From contig NZ_RKME01000019.1 of NCBI RefSeq assembly GCF_003797825.1, positions 45,025 to 109,024 of the forward strand: 64,000 bases of DNA. Reading direction: 5' to 3'. Position 1 is the stretch's first letter, and each line of letters starts with the position of its first letter. Position numbers and translations under genes: made by a program. Origin of the DNA: Gordonia sp. OPL2. Its GTDB lineage: Bacteria; Actinomycetota; Actinomycetes; Mycobacteriales; Mycobacteriaceae. The notes beneath the pieces are model-generated. The model made no database searches and was not told the DNA's origin. It saw nothing but the letters and a program-made list of their open reading frames with translations. This document shows positions 1-8,264 of this stretch, piece after piece.

Positions 1-2
1 GC

Positions 3-578
3 TCACGAGAGCACCTCCACCCGCGTCAGCACCCATCGGTCGTCGACGCGGTCGAATCCTGCGGTGACCGAGCGATGTTCGATGTCGTCGGCGGCCGGTG
101 GGGCGGCCGGCGCCGCCGACGCCGGCGTGACGACGATCCTCGCCCGGATGAGGGTGTCACCGTGATCCGGCGCGGCGTCGACGATGCCGACGACCTCGGG
201 CGTCCAGACGACCGAGCGGGCACCGTCGGCCGGCGGCCGGGTCAGTTCGGTGGCGTACCTGGCGGCGAACTCGCCGTCCACGAGACCGCGGGCGCGCTCG
301 CGATCGGCCCGCCACCGCGCCGCGTCGACCGAGAAGACCTGCGCCACGATCCGACCGGCCTCTCGGCGGAGTTCGGCGCGGGTGCGATCGACGGCGTCAT
401 CGGTTGCCGCCGTGCGCCATTGACACACGACGCCGATCACCGACGCCAGCACCGCGACCGTTGCTACGACGGCGATCGCTGTTGCGGCACGCACCGAGAT
501 GATGCGGCCCGACGGCGCGCGGTCCGGCTCGGGACGATCCGCACCGGATGACGAGGTCTGCTTCCAGGACGCGCTCAT
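3..578 (-). CDS. Mce-associated membrane protein (second of pair)
   Basis: A 191-residue protein with a short basic cytoplasmic N-terminus, one membrane helix at about residues 32-53, then an extracytoplasmic domain of about 135 residues. This layout and the conserved Trp/Val-rich end (ending RWVLTRVEVLS) fit the Mce-associated (Mas/Omam) family, which stabilises or assists Mce lipid importers in mycolic-acid bacteria. Its start overlaps the stop of the preceding gene in an ATGA, so the two are co-translated. No mceA-F or yrbE gene lies upstream in the window, so this looks like an orphan pair comparable to M. tuberculosis Rv1362c/Rv1363c (from memory). The partner transporter cannot be told from the sequence. 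Confidence 0.7.
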   Translation of the reverse strand: MSASWKQTSSSGADRPEPDRAPSGRIISVRAATAIAVVATVAVLASVIGVVCQWRTAATDDAVDRTRAELRREAGRIVAQVFSVDAARWRADRERARGLVDGEFAARYATELTRPPADGARSVVWTPEVVGIVDAAPDHGDTLIRARIVVTPASAAPAAPPAADDIEHRSVTAGFDRVDDRWVLTRVEVLS

Positions 579-1171
579 GGCAGGTACTGCACCGCGCCGA
601 TCTTCAATTGCCCGGCGTCGGGTTCGATCAGGACCCGGAGCCGAAACTGCCTGATGCTCTGGCCTTCTGCGTTCTGGTCCTCTGCACTCTGGTCGTCGGG
701 ACGGCTGAACTGCACCGTCGCGGCGACGAGCACCGTCGCCTTGTCCCCCGACCGTGCCGACACCCCGACACCGTCGACCGTGCCCCGCCCGACGGTTCCC
801 TGCGTGTCGACGAACTTCGTGTAGCCGTCGGCGGATTGGGCGAACTGGTCGTGGAATTCACCTGTCGCGCCGTCGAGAACGCGGCGGACCTGATCGGGCC
901 GTCGATGATCCGGGCTCAACAAGACCGACACCCTCGCCGTGGCCGCGCGCTCGTAGTCGTCGTCGGTGTACGCATCAGCTGCTCGAACCCAGTACACGAC
1001 GCAGATCGCTGCCGCGAGGATCGTCGCGGCAGCGACGGCCACGAGCACCGTCACCAGTCGCGACCGGCGTCGGACACCGGCGGCGACCTCTGCGGTCAGG
1101 AGATCGTCGGCGGCTCGACGCAGCTCTCGACGCGCTGCGCGCTCGTCGTCGAGCAACGCATGGTCAGGCAT
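575..1171 (-). CDS. Mce-associated membrane protein (first of pair)
   Basis: About 198 residues starting MPDHALLDDE. I chose this ATG because an AAAGGGGGA ribosome site lies just upstream; an in-frame start nine codons earlier lacks one. The order is a charged cytoplasmic segment, a membrane helix near residues 38-62 (ending VYWVRAAD), then an outside domain with the family's VSVLLSPDHRRPDQVRRVLDG-like region (about residues 80-100) and a C-terminal IGAVQYLP. This is the Mce-associated/NTF2-like fold, known to support Mce lipid import at the envelope. It overlaps the next gene by 4 bp. The gene upstream is an SDR, not an mce gene, so it is called an orphan Mce-associated protein. Confidence 0.72.
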   Translation of the reverse strand: MPDHALLDDERAARRELRRAADDLLTAEVAAGVRRRSRLVTVLVAVAAATILAAAICVVYWVRAADAYTDDDYERAATARVSVLLSPDHRRPDQVRRVLDGATGEFHDQFAQSADGYTKFVDTQGTVGRGTVDGVGVSARSGDKATVLVAATVQFSRPDDQSAEDQNAEGQSIRQFRLRVLIEPDAGQLKIGAVQYLP

Positions 1172-1287
1172 CGGTCCCCCTTTTCTCGACCGGTGCACGG
1201 TATCGCAGGGCGAACACCGATGGCCATCAACCCGTCAACCGGTGACCATCACCCCGTCGGACGGCGATGCCGTTGCGGTCGCCGGGG

Positions 1288-2151
1288 TCACTCCGCGCCG
1301 ATCCGCCGGGAGTAGGCGGACCGCTGGTCGTGGTCGTAGTCGATGAACATGCTGTCCAGCTTGGTCATCCGTCGTGAGGCACGCTTCATGCGCTGCGGAA
1401 ACAGCGCGTTGGCGTGGGTCCAGGCCATGGACCGAGGCGCGGTCACCCGGACGCGCGGTCGGGCGATGATGGAGACGACCTGGGCGGCGACCTCCTCGGG
1501 TTCGATCGCCCGGACCATGCTGTTGGTGTGCAGACCCGAGATGAGTCCGGTGCGGGTGAAGGTCGGCAGCACGGTGCTCACCCGTACACCGGTGGACTCG
1601 AGTTCGGCGTCGAGCGCCTCGGAGAACTCGATCACGGCGGCCTTGGCCCCGTTGTAGATGGTGAGGCCCGGTGTGGGCAGTCGGCCCGCGACCGACGCGA
1701 TGTTGACGACCTGCCCGTGTCCGCGCCGCACCATCCGGCGCGCGGCCAGCTGGGTGCCGGTGATCACGCCGATCACGTCGATGTCGTAGGTGCGCCGGAT
1801 CAGGGCATCGTCGTAGGACAGGAAATCGCCGACGGGCATGATCCCCGCGTTGTTGATCAGGACGTCGATCGGCCCGAGGGCGTCCTCCACCTGCGTAAGG
1901 AACTCCTCGAACGACCGACGGTCGGTGACGTCGACACCGAATCCCTCGATGCCGAGGTCCGCGGCAGCCTTGCCCACCGCCTCATCGTCGATGTCGCCGA
2001 GCGCGACGACCGCACCGGATTCGAACAGCTGTGTCGCGGTCTCGAATCCGATCCCCCGGGCGCCGCCGGTGATCGCGATGACCTTGCCGTGCAACGCCGA
2101 TCGGAGTTCCTCGTGGTCGGGTGTGCGGCGCAGACGGTCACGTAGGGACAT
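1288..2151 (-). CDS. short-chain dehydrogenase/reductase
   Basis: A 287-residue classical SDR. Visible are the TGGARGIG dinucleotide loop (residues 28-35), NNAG (100-103) and the catalytic Ser153, Tyr166 and Lys170 (YNGAK). After residue 200 it has a longer, basic C-terminal tail (residues 255-287) than a standard 250-residue SDR, as in mycobacterial SDRs that handle lipid-like substrates. An AAGGA site sits 6 nt before the ATG. It lies 80 bp downstream of a TetR-P450 pair on the same strand and could act with that P450, oxidising an alcohol it makes. The substrate cannot be assigned. Confidence 0.85.
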   Translation of the reverse strand: MSLRDRLRRTPDHEELRSALHGKVIAITGGARGIGFETATQLFESGAVVALGDIDDEAVGKAAADLGIEGFGVDVTDRRSFEEFLTQVEDALGPIDVLINNAGIMPVGDFLSYDDALIRRTYDIDVIGVITGTQLAARRMVRRGHGQVVNIASVAGRLPTPGLTIYNGAKAAVIEFSEALDAELESTGVRVSTVLPTFTRTGLISGLHTNSMVRAIEPEEVAAQVVSIIARPRVRVTAPRSMAWTHANALFPQRMKRASRRMTKLDSMFIDYDHDQRSAYSRRIGAE

Positions 2152-2231
2152 GTGTTTCCTTCATCTCCTCGGGCAGGACAGCTCGTCGGGACGACAGCTC
2201 GGACAGTGCGGTGGGGCGGCGGCCACACCGG

Positions 2232-2828
2232 TCACCAGATCATCGGCGCCAGATACTTGGCTGCCAGCGCACGGACCGCGTCGGGTTGCTGACGTTCCTC
2301 CGTCGTCGGTATCTCGAGATACGAGATCACCAGTCGCACATGGAGTTCCACGGCATGGTGGAGATCCTCGTCGGGCATGGTGGCGCCGGCGTCGCGCAAG
2401 GTCGCGGCCACCCGGTCGGTGACCATGTCGATGAACAGCGCGGTCACCGCCGAGGTGATCCCGCGCATCTCCGAATCGGTGAGCACGAGCCGGCGCATGA
2501 GCGGATCCTCGGAGATCATCACCGCACCCTCGGCGAACGCCTCGACGACCGCCTCAGCCGGCCCGAGCCCGACGACGGCGTGCTCGAGCCGGTGCATTCC
2601 GTGTTCATAGAGGTCGTTGGCGACCGCCAGCAGCAACGCCTCTTTGTTCGGGAAGCGTCGGTAGAGGGTGCTCCGGCTCACGCCGGCCGCCGTCGCGACC
2701 TCATCCATGTTGGCCCGCCGTACCCCCACCTCGGTGAACTCCGCACCGGCGGCGGCGAGGATGGCCTGTTCCTGATCTTCCGGGCTCGACGTGTTGCGTG
2801 TCTTGCGCGGCGCTCGTGTGGAGGTCAT
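2232..2828 (-). CDS. TetR-family transcriptional regulator
   Basis: About 198 residues. The N-terminal helix-turn-helix is clear (MDEVATAAGVSRSTLYRRFP, about residues 41-60), followed by a ligand-binding domain typical of TetR repressors. The start overlaps the P450 stop codon in an ATGA, so regulator and P450 are one transcript, which favours local autoregulation. No distinct operator was found for it; the 130 bp upstream of the P450 is the likeliest place. The ligand is unknown, probably a substrate or product of the P450. Confidence 0.85.
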   Translation of the reverse strand: MTSTRAPRKTRNTSSPEDQEQAILAAAGAEFTEVGVRRANMDEVATAAGVSRSTLYRRFPNKEALLLAVANDLYEHGMHRLEHAVVGLGPAEAVVEAFAEGAVMISEDPLMRRLVLTDSEMRGITSAVTALFIDMVTDRVAATLRDAGATMPDEDLHHAVELHVRLVISYLEIPTTEERQQPDAVRALAAKYLAPMIW

Positions 2829-4162
2829 CGGCGGTGCAGTCGTACGGGGAGTTTGTCCTTCGGGACCGGTAGTGAGCTGTAGTCCATCGGGATCTGGTAG
2901 CTGTCGGGCACCGACCACTCGTAGTCGCGCACCAGGTGGTGCAGGATCGTCTTGATCTCCATCTGGCCAAAATACAGCCCGATGCATTTGTGCACCCCGC
3001 CGCCGAACGGCATCCACGCCATGCGGTGGCCCTTGTCCTCGGCGCGCTCCTTCGAGAACCGTTCCGGATCGAACATGTCCGGGTTGGTGTAGAACTCGGG
3101 GTCCCGATGATTCGTCAGCTGGGGCACCGACACGAAGCTGCCCTTCGGCACGAAGTAGCCCTGCACCGAGGTGTCCTTGACGGCCATGCGCGGTTGGGCC
3201 GGGACCGGCGGGCACATTCGCAGCGATTCCTTCATCACCTGGTCGATGACGGTCAGCTTCCCGAGGTCGTCGTACCCGAGTTCGGGATTGAGTTCCATCG
3301 ACTGCTCATGCGCGCGCTGCTGCCATTCCGGCGCCTTTGCCATCCGGTAGGCCATCTGGGTCATCGTGATCGTCGAGGTGTCGTGAGCCGCCATGAGCAC
3401 GAAGATCATGTGATTGACGACGTCTTCGTCGGTGAATGAATGACCCTCGTCGCTCTCGGCGTGACACAGCACCGAGAACAGGTCCGGGGTCTCGCGCGCA
3501 CGTTTCGCCGGGATGTTCTCGTAGAAGAATTTCTCGAGAACCTTGCGCGACCGCAGCCCCTTCCACCAGCGACCACCCGGTACGGGCTTGCGTACGTAGG
3601 CGACTCCCGCACGCACTGTGTCGATGAAGGCCTTGTTGATCCGGTCGGCATCCTTCTTCGGCAGTTCGACGCCCAGGAAGACCTCGAGTGCGACGTCGAG
3701 GGTGAGCGCCTTGAACTCCTCGAACATCCGCACGTCGCCGGTCGGCAGGGCCGCGACCCGCTCGGCGATCATCGGCTGCATCTCCTGCATGTATCCCTTG
3801 AGCGCCGACGGCGTGAACGCCTGCTGCAGGATGTGGCGGTGATGGCGGTGCTCGTCGAAGTCGAGCAGCATGATTCCGCGGTTGAAGAACGGCCCGATGA
3901 AGTAGCTCCACGCCGGGCCGTTGGCGAATGCCTTGTCGCGGTTCATGAGGATCTCGTCGGCGGCGCGCGGGCCCGACGCGATCACCATCTGCACTCCGAG
4001 CGCGTTGAGACCGGACACCTTGCCGAACCGCGCAAGCCGTTCGTCGCCGAACGCGAACGGGTCGCGGCGCATCGCCATCATCTCGAGGACGCCGTTGCGC
4101 TCCGCGCACGGGACCTCCAGCAGACCACTCTCGGCCGGGGCCTTCGCGAACACCGTTGTCAT
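2825..4162 (-). CDS. cytochrome P450
   Basis: A 445-residue soluble P450. The I-helix oxygen-activation motif AAHDTST is at 258-264, the K-helix ESLR at 312-315 and the haem loop FGGGVHKCIG at 386-395, with Cys393 as thiolate ligand. The start MTTVFAKAPA was chosen over an ATG 13 codons earlier because GAGGAGA lies 6 nt before it. The N-terminus has no membrane anchor. No ferredoxin is adjacent, so redox partners must come from elsewhere (a ferredoxin is encoded at 46.7-46.9 kb). The leader carries two imperfect copies of an ACCGAACACCACCG motif at about 4175-4205. The substrate is unknown; the long LPKKDADRINKAF segment suggests a hydrophobic-substrate P450, but this is inference. Confidence 0.9.
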   Translation of the reverse strand: MTTVFAKAPAESGLLEVPCAERNGVLEMMAMRRDPFAFGDERLARFGKVSGLNALGVQMVIASGPRAADEILMNRDKAFANGPAWSYFIGPFFNRGIMLLDFDEHRHHRHILQQAFTPSALKGYMQEMQPMIAERVAALPTGDVRMFEEFKALTLDVALEVFLGVELPKKDADRINKAFIDTVRAGVAYVRKPVPGGRWWKGLRSRKVLEKFFYENIPAKRARETPDLFSVLCHAESDEGHSFTDEDVVNHMIFVLMAAHDTSTITMTQMAYRMAKAPEWQQRAHEQSMELNPELGYDDLGKLTVIDQVMKESLRMCPPVPAQPRMAVKDTSVQGYFVPKGSFVSVPQLTNHRDPEFYTNPDMFDPERFSKERAEDKGHRMAWMPFGGGVHKCIGLYFGQMEIKTILHHLVRDYEWSVPDSYQIPMDYSSLPVPKDKLPVRLHRR

Positions 4163-4293
4163 GGAACTCTCCTCACCGAAACACCACCGACCGAACACCA
4201 CCGAACGACTTCACGAACCGTCGTGCACATCAGTGCCACCGCTGTGACCCTGGTCGCACATCACCCTATTGGAACAGATTCGCGAAAATGTTT

Positions 4294-5313
4294 CTAGTCC
4301 CGGTCGGTCGCCCACGCCGGCGCGCTGCCGCGGGCGCAGAGAACCGCATGGCATCGGCGCAGGCGTTCTCGCCACCACTGATCGCGGTCCGCCTCGGCGA
4401 CGGCCAGATGGCGGGGGTCGATGTCGGCCGGCCCGAACCATCGAGGTGCCACCACCCCGTCGACCGGCGTGAACCCGACGGCGACGTCGGTGGTGAACAG
4501 GGTCCCGGTTCCCAGCCCGCACGCATGGCCGAGCGAGGGCAGTGCTGCCGCCGCGGCCACACCGGCGGCGATCCCGACGGCGGAGTCGAGTGCTGACGAG
4601 ACCACGACCGGCAGTCCGATCGTTTCCGCGAGTTCCAGGGTCGACCGCATGCCGCCGAGTGGGGCGACCTTGATGATCGCAACGTCCGCGGCGTCGGCGG
4701 CGACGACGCGATGGGGATCGTCGGCCTTTCGGATCGATTCATCGGCCGCGATCGGCACGTCAACGGAGCGACGCACCTCGGCCAGTTCCTCGACTGTGGC
4801 ACAGGGCTGTTCGGCGTACTCGACATCGCCGATCGCCCGGATGGCCCGGATGGCCTGCGCCACGGTCCACGCACCGTTCGCATCGATCCGGACATGCTGC
4901 ACCACCGATCGGGCGGCGGTGACCCGCGCGACGTCATCGTCGAGCGTCTGTCCGCGTTCGGCGACCTTCACCTTCGCGGTCCTCGCACCCGGGTACCGAG
5001 CGAGGATCCCGGCGACCTCCTCCGCGTCCACCGCCGGCACCGTCGCGTTCACCGGGACCGCGTCACGCAGTGGGGCCGGCGCACCGAGATAGGCCGCCTC
5101 GACACCGGCCGCGAGCCAGGTCGCGGCCTCGTCGTCGGCGTATTCGACGAACGGCCCGAACTCGCCCCACCCTGCCGGCCCGCGGAAGATCATCGTCTCC
5201 CTGGACGTGAGTCCTCGAAAGCGCGTGCGCATCGGGAGCCGCACCACCACGGCCGACTCGAGCAGATCGGTCACCGGCGGAAGTCCTTCGGCCACCTCGA
5301 CCACCTCTTCCAT
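4294..5313 (-). CDS. menC: o-succinylbenzoate synthase (MenC)
   Basis: A 339-residue member of the enolase superfamily in the mandelate-racemase/MenC branch. It dehydrates SHCHC to o-succinylbenzoate in menaquinone synthesis. Visible are the KxK pair (TAKVKV, catalytic Lys116), the metal ligands Asp144 (RIDANG), Glu168 (AEQP) and Asp191 (ADES), and the second-side Lys215 (IIKVAPLGG), all intact. The SALDS motif at 240-244 is typical of actinobacterial MenC. No other men gene is adjacent. The ribosome site is weak. It diverges from the MpaB-type gene across a 56-bp gap. Confidence 0.88.
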   Translation of the reverse strand: MEEVVEVAEGLPPVTDLLESAVVVRLPMRTRFRGLTSRETMIFRGPAGWGEFGPFVEYADDEAATWLAAGVEAAYLGAPAPLRDAVPVNATVPAVDAEEVAGILARYPGARTAKVKVAERGQTLDDDVARVTAARSVVQHVRIDANGAWTVAQAIRAIRAIGDVEYAEQPCATVEELAEVRRSVDVPIAADESIRKADDPHRVVAADAADVAIIKVAPLGGMRSTLELAETIGLPVVVSSALDSAVGIAAGVAAAAALPSLGHACGLGTGTLFTTDVAVGFTPVDGVVAPRWFGPADIDPRHLAVAEADRDQWWRERLRRCHAVLCARGSAPAWATDRD

Positions 5314-5348
5314 CGATCACTGTTGAAACAAATCTTCCACTTCGTTCC

Positions 5349-5358
5349 AACCTAGGTT
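5349..5358. promoter_or_regulatory. short palindrome in menC / mpaB-like divergent gap
   Basis: AACCTAGGTT is a perfect 10-bp palindrome in the 56-bp gap between two divergent genes. TAGGTT within it (5353-5358) also fits an actinobacterial -10 element for the plus-strand gene at 5370, which would give a leader of only a few bases. A small operator overlapping a -10 is plausible but not demonstrated. Confidence 0.35.
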
Positions 5359-5369
5359 AGTCTCCTCAC

Positions 5370-6302
5370 ATGTCAGTCAACCAGGACTACGAGCATGCGA
5401 TCCGCGAGGCCGAGCCGCTCATCGTGGCCGACGACGCCGACACCGCGCTGCCCTCACCCCGTCTCGGCGCCGATTCCCTGATCTGGAAGTTCTACGGGGA
5501 CAGTCGCGGAGTCCTCGGATTCCAGCGTCTCGCCGGGACCGAGAACTGCATCGAGCAGCTGGGCCAGGCCGTGCTCGACCACTCGGTCATCTTCGACGAC
5601 TTCCTCGGCCGCGCGCGGCGCACCGGCCCGCCGGTGATGAAGACCGTCTACAGCACCGAGCCCCAGAAGTGGGGGCGCACGGTCCGCGACTTCCACCGCG
5701 ACATCAAGGGCACGATCAGCGACGGCTCGCGCTATCACGCGCTCAATCCGGAGCTGTTCTATTGGGCGCACGCCACATTCGTCGATCAGGTCCTGTTCAT
5801 CACCGACACCTTCATCCGGCGTCTCAGCCACGCCGAGAAGGTCCAGATCTTCGAGGAGAGCAAGATCTGGTACGAGCTGTACGGCGTGAGTGCACGCAGT
5901 CAGCCTCAGACCTACGACGAGTTCGTCGAGTACTGGGAGGACATGCTCGATCGCTTCGTCCCCCACAAGACGGTGGTCTACGCGACCGGCTACATCCGGC
6001 AGGGTCTTCCGCGGCCGAAGAAGATCCCCGCCCCGGCGTGGAAGATCCTGTCCGCCCCGCTGAACGCCTTCACCCGCACGGTCGTCGTCGGGACCGTACC
6101 GCAACAGATGCGCGACGTATGCGGCCTCGATTGGGATGCCAAGCGGGAAAAGCGTTTCCAGCGATTCGCCGCCCTCATGCGGGCACTCAACCCGGTGTTC
6201 AACCGGCTGCCGCTCAAGTGGCTGTACGTACCGTGGGCCTACCAGGCATGGCGCGAGATCGGCGTCGACCCGAGACCGCTGTACAACAAGCCCGCGGCCT
6301 GA
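5370..6302 (+). CDS. MpaB-type (DUF2236) oxygenase-like protein
   Basis: A 310-residue protein of the DUF2236 family, which includes fungal MpaB and the rubber oxygenase Lcp; characterised members are haem b oxygenases cleaving isoprenoid double bonds. The family's first block is seen as VRDFHRDIKG (Arg105 region, with His109 and Lys113) and the second as YWAHATFVDQ (about residues 131-140), whose His is a probable haem ligand. It is common in mycobacteria and Gordonia, where most members have no known substrate. There is no signal peptide, unlike Lcp. It diverges from menC, and a role on prenyl chains is only a guess. Confidence 0.75.
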   Translation: MSVNQDYEHAIREAEPLIVADDADTALPSPRLGADSLIWKFYGDSRGVLGFQRLAGTENCIEQLGQAVLDHSVIFDDFLGRARRTGPPVMKTVYSTEPQKWGRTVRDFHRDIKGTISDGSRYHALNPELFYWAHATFVDQVLFITDTFIRRLSHAEKVQIFEESKIWYELYGVSARSQPQTYDEFVEYWEDMLDRFVPHKTVVYATGYIRQGLPRPKKIPAPAWKILSAPLNAFTRTVVVGTVPQQMRDVCGLDWDAKREKRFQRFAALMRALNPVFNRLPLKWLYVPWAYQAWREIGVDPRPLYNKPAA

Positions 6303-6324
6303 CCGAACACGGCGGGACGGCTCG

Positions 6325-7305
6325 TCATCCGGCGCTGCGGTAGCGACCTCCGGGGCTGTCGTAGTACCTGCTGTACGGCTCCTCGGACGGTGCCGCCCCG
6401 GGCTCGCGGAGCCGGGGCGCGCCCAGGTCGTCGCCGAGTACCCGTTTGATGATCCTGCCGATCCGCGCGAAGTCCGACGACGCGGTCGACATCGGATAGG
6501 CATCGGCGATCAGGGCCATCCAGTGATAGATCTGCCGGAGGTCGTCGGCCGACAGCGGCCCGTTGACCCAATCGTCGTTCGTCCATGTCTCCCGGTGCCA
6601 GGTCTGCCAGGGATAGTCGGCGTCGGCGGGTGGGGACACCGAGAACAGTCCGCGCACGACGACATCATTGCGATCGGCGCCGGTCCCGACGCGCCACTGC
6701 GTCACCAGCTCGGCGAAACCGGCATAGTCGTCGGCGGTCCACGCGCTCACCGGGAATCGCTTCCACCCGGCACGCCGGATGGTGCGCGCGATCTTGCTGT
6801 CGAGCACCTGGCTCGGATGGTCGGGCGCGCCGCCCCCGGCGAAGTAGAGGAACCAGGTGAAACCGGTGGGGCCGAGACGGTCGATCGTGTTGCCACCGCG
6901 CTCGGGCTTGAGCAGTTCGAAGGCGGCGGCCGGATCCTCGCGACTCGCCTGCGCAGCCTCCTGCAGGAGACCGCCGATCCGGGTGCGGTCGGTGGCCACG
7001 GCGACCATGCGGCGCTTGTTCTCGCCCGGCCGACGACCGTGGCAGAAGGCGACGGTGTTCCACAGCAGGTTGATCGCGTCGTCGGGCGAGGTGACTGCGG
7101 CGTCGGCGAGGCCGAAGAGATCGGTTCGGGAGATGGTGGTCTCGCCGCACAGGACACCGGGAAGTCGGTGGTCGGCAAGGTGTTCCGACCACCAGGGGCG
7201 GTCGACGCCGACAGAGTCGGCGAGGAGTTCGGCGGTGCGATCGCCGGCGGCGAGCCAATCAGACAGGACGGTGGGTGGTGCGATGTCTCGGGGAGTCATG
7301 GTCAT
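6325..7305 (-). CDS. OGG-fold (8-oxoguanine glycosylase-like) protein, putative
   Basis: About 326 residues beginning MTMTPRDIAPP; the ribosome site is poor and a start 10 codons earlier is possible. The middle has GPTGFTWFLYFAGGG followed by a region around VLDSKIARTIRR, the pattern of the OGG-like glycosylase family found in actinobacteria (recognised from memory). The catalytic Lys/Asp of true OGG1 could not be placed, so DNA glycosylase activity is uncertain. It is encoded just behind an alpha/beta hydrolase and converges with the MpaB-type gene. Alternative: a hypothetical protein of this fold with another role. Confidence 0.5.
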   Translation of the reverse strand: MTMTPRDIAPPTVLSDWLAAGDRTAELLADSVGVDRPWWSEHLADHRLPGVLCGETTISRTDLFGLADAAVTSPDDAINLLWNTVAFCHGRRPGENKRRMVAVATDRTRIGGLLQEAAQASREDPAAAFELLKPERGGNTIDRLGPTGFTWFLYFAGGGAPDHPSQVLDSKIARTIRRAGWKRFPVSAWTADDYAGFAELVTQWRVGTGADRNDVVVRGLFSVSPPADADYPWQTWHRETWTNDDWVNGPLSADDLRQIYHWMALIADAYPMSTASSDFARIGRIIKRVLGDDLGAPRLREPGAAPSEEPYSRYYDSPGGRYRSAG

Positions 7306-7373
7306 TGGACGCAGGAGCACCCCGGCCGGTTCCATCGCGCCGGAACGGCCCACTCGACGCGGGCCGTCCGACG

Positions 7374-8183
7374 TCACGCCCGGCCCGCGTCCAGGAACTC
7401 GGTCACCACCGCTGCGAAGTCGGCGGCGCGATCTCGATGGACGCTGTGACCGGTGGGGATCTCGACGAAGCGGCCGTCGGGCAGGGCATCGCTCAGCGAG
7501 CGAAGATGCCGGGGCGGAAGGAAACTCCGGCGACCCCCGGAGATGACCAGCGTCGGAGAGGCCACCGCTCCCAGGCGCGCCCACCAGTCCGGGTCGGCGA
7601 CCTCGAACTGTGAGGACACGTCGGCCGGGAGGCGTCGGTCGAACCGGATCAGGGGCACCGGATTGCGTAGAGCCCAGCCGAGTCCGCGGACGCGCTCACC
7701 GAGGGACGCGGCAACGACGATGCCCTCGTCGAGATCGCGTTGATCACGCGGCATCGGTGGGATCTCCTCCAATACGAGGCGACCGATCCGGTCCGGAACG
7801 TCCATGGCCAATCGCAATGCCGCGTGCGCGCCGAGAGAGTGGGCGACGACATCGGCGACGTCGAGGTCGAGGTCGTCGAGCACGAACCGCAGGTCGTCGC
7901 GGAAGTCGTCGAGCCGGTAGCCGGCGGCGTGTCCGCTGCGACCATGGCCACGCAGGTCGACGGCGACGACGGTCCGACCCTCGCGGCGCAGTACGGAGGC
8001 GAAGGCCCGCCACGTGCTGTGGTCGCCCGCCATCCCGTGGACGAGCACTACCGGTGGCCGGGCGTCGTCGGCACCGGAGACCCGCACGCCGAGGGCGAGC
8101 TGCCCGGTGGCCATCGTTCGGTGCAGCACGCGCATGCCGTCGAGGGTAACGAGCGGTGCGATCGGCGACGTCCCGGGTGCCAT
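7374..8183 (-). CDS. alpha/beta-fold hydrolase
   Basis: A 269-residue single-domain hydrolase. The oxyanion loop HGMAG is at 49-53, the DLRGHGRSG turn at 76-84, the nucleophile elbow AHSLG has Ser116, and the C-terminal His is 246 (GHSVH). The position usually carrying the acidic residue (GGRRSF, 216-221) has no Asp, so the acid may come from another strand. Alternative starts at residues 17 and 24 exist and no start has a good ribosome site. Substrate unknown; esterase or C-C hydrolase are both possible. Confidence 0.8.
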   Translation of the reverse strand: MAPGTSPIAPLVTLDGMRVLHRTMATGQLALGVRVSGADDARPPVVLVHGMAGDHSTWRAFASVLRREGRTVVAVDLRGHGRSGHAAGYRLDDFRDDLRFVLDDLDLDVADVVAHSLGAHAALRLAMDVPDRIGRLVLEEIPPMPRDQRDLDEGIVVAASLGERVRGLGWALRNPVPLIRFDRRLPADVSSQFEVADPDWWARLGAVASPTLVISGGRRSFLPPRHLRSLSDALPDGRFVEIPTGHSVHRDRAADFAAVVTEFLDAGRA

Positions 8184-8264
8184 CGCCGGCAGCGAGGTCG
8201 TCGTCAGCGTGACAGTCCCTCTTCTCTCGAAGTTGCGGGGGCTGCCGTCAGCGCGACCGATGGG

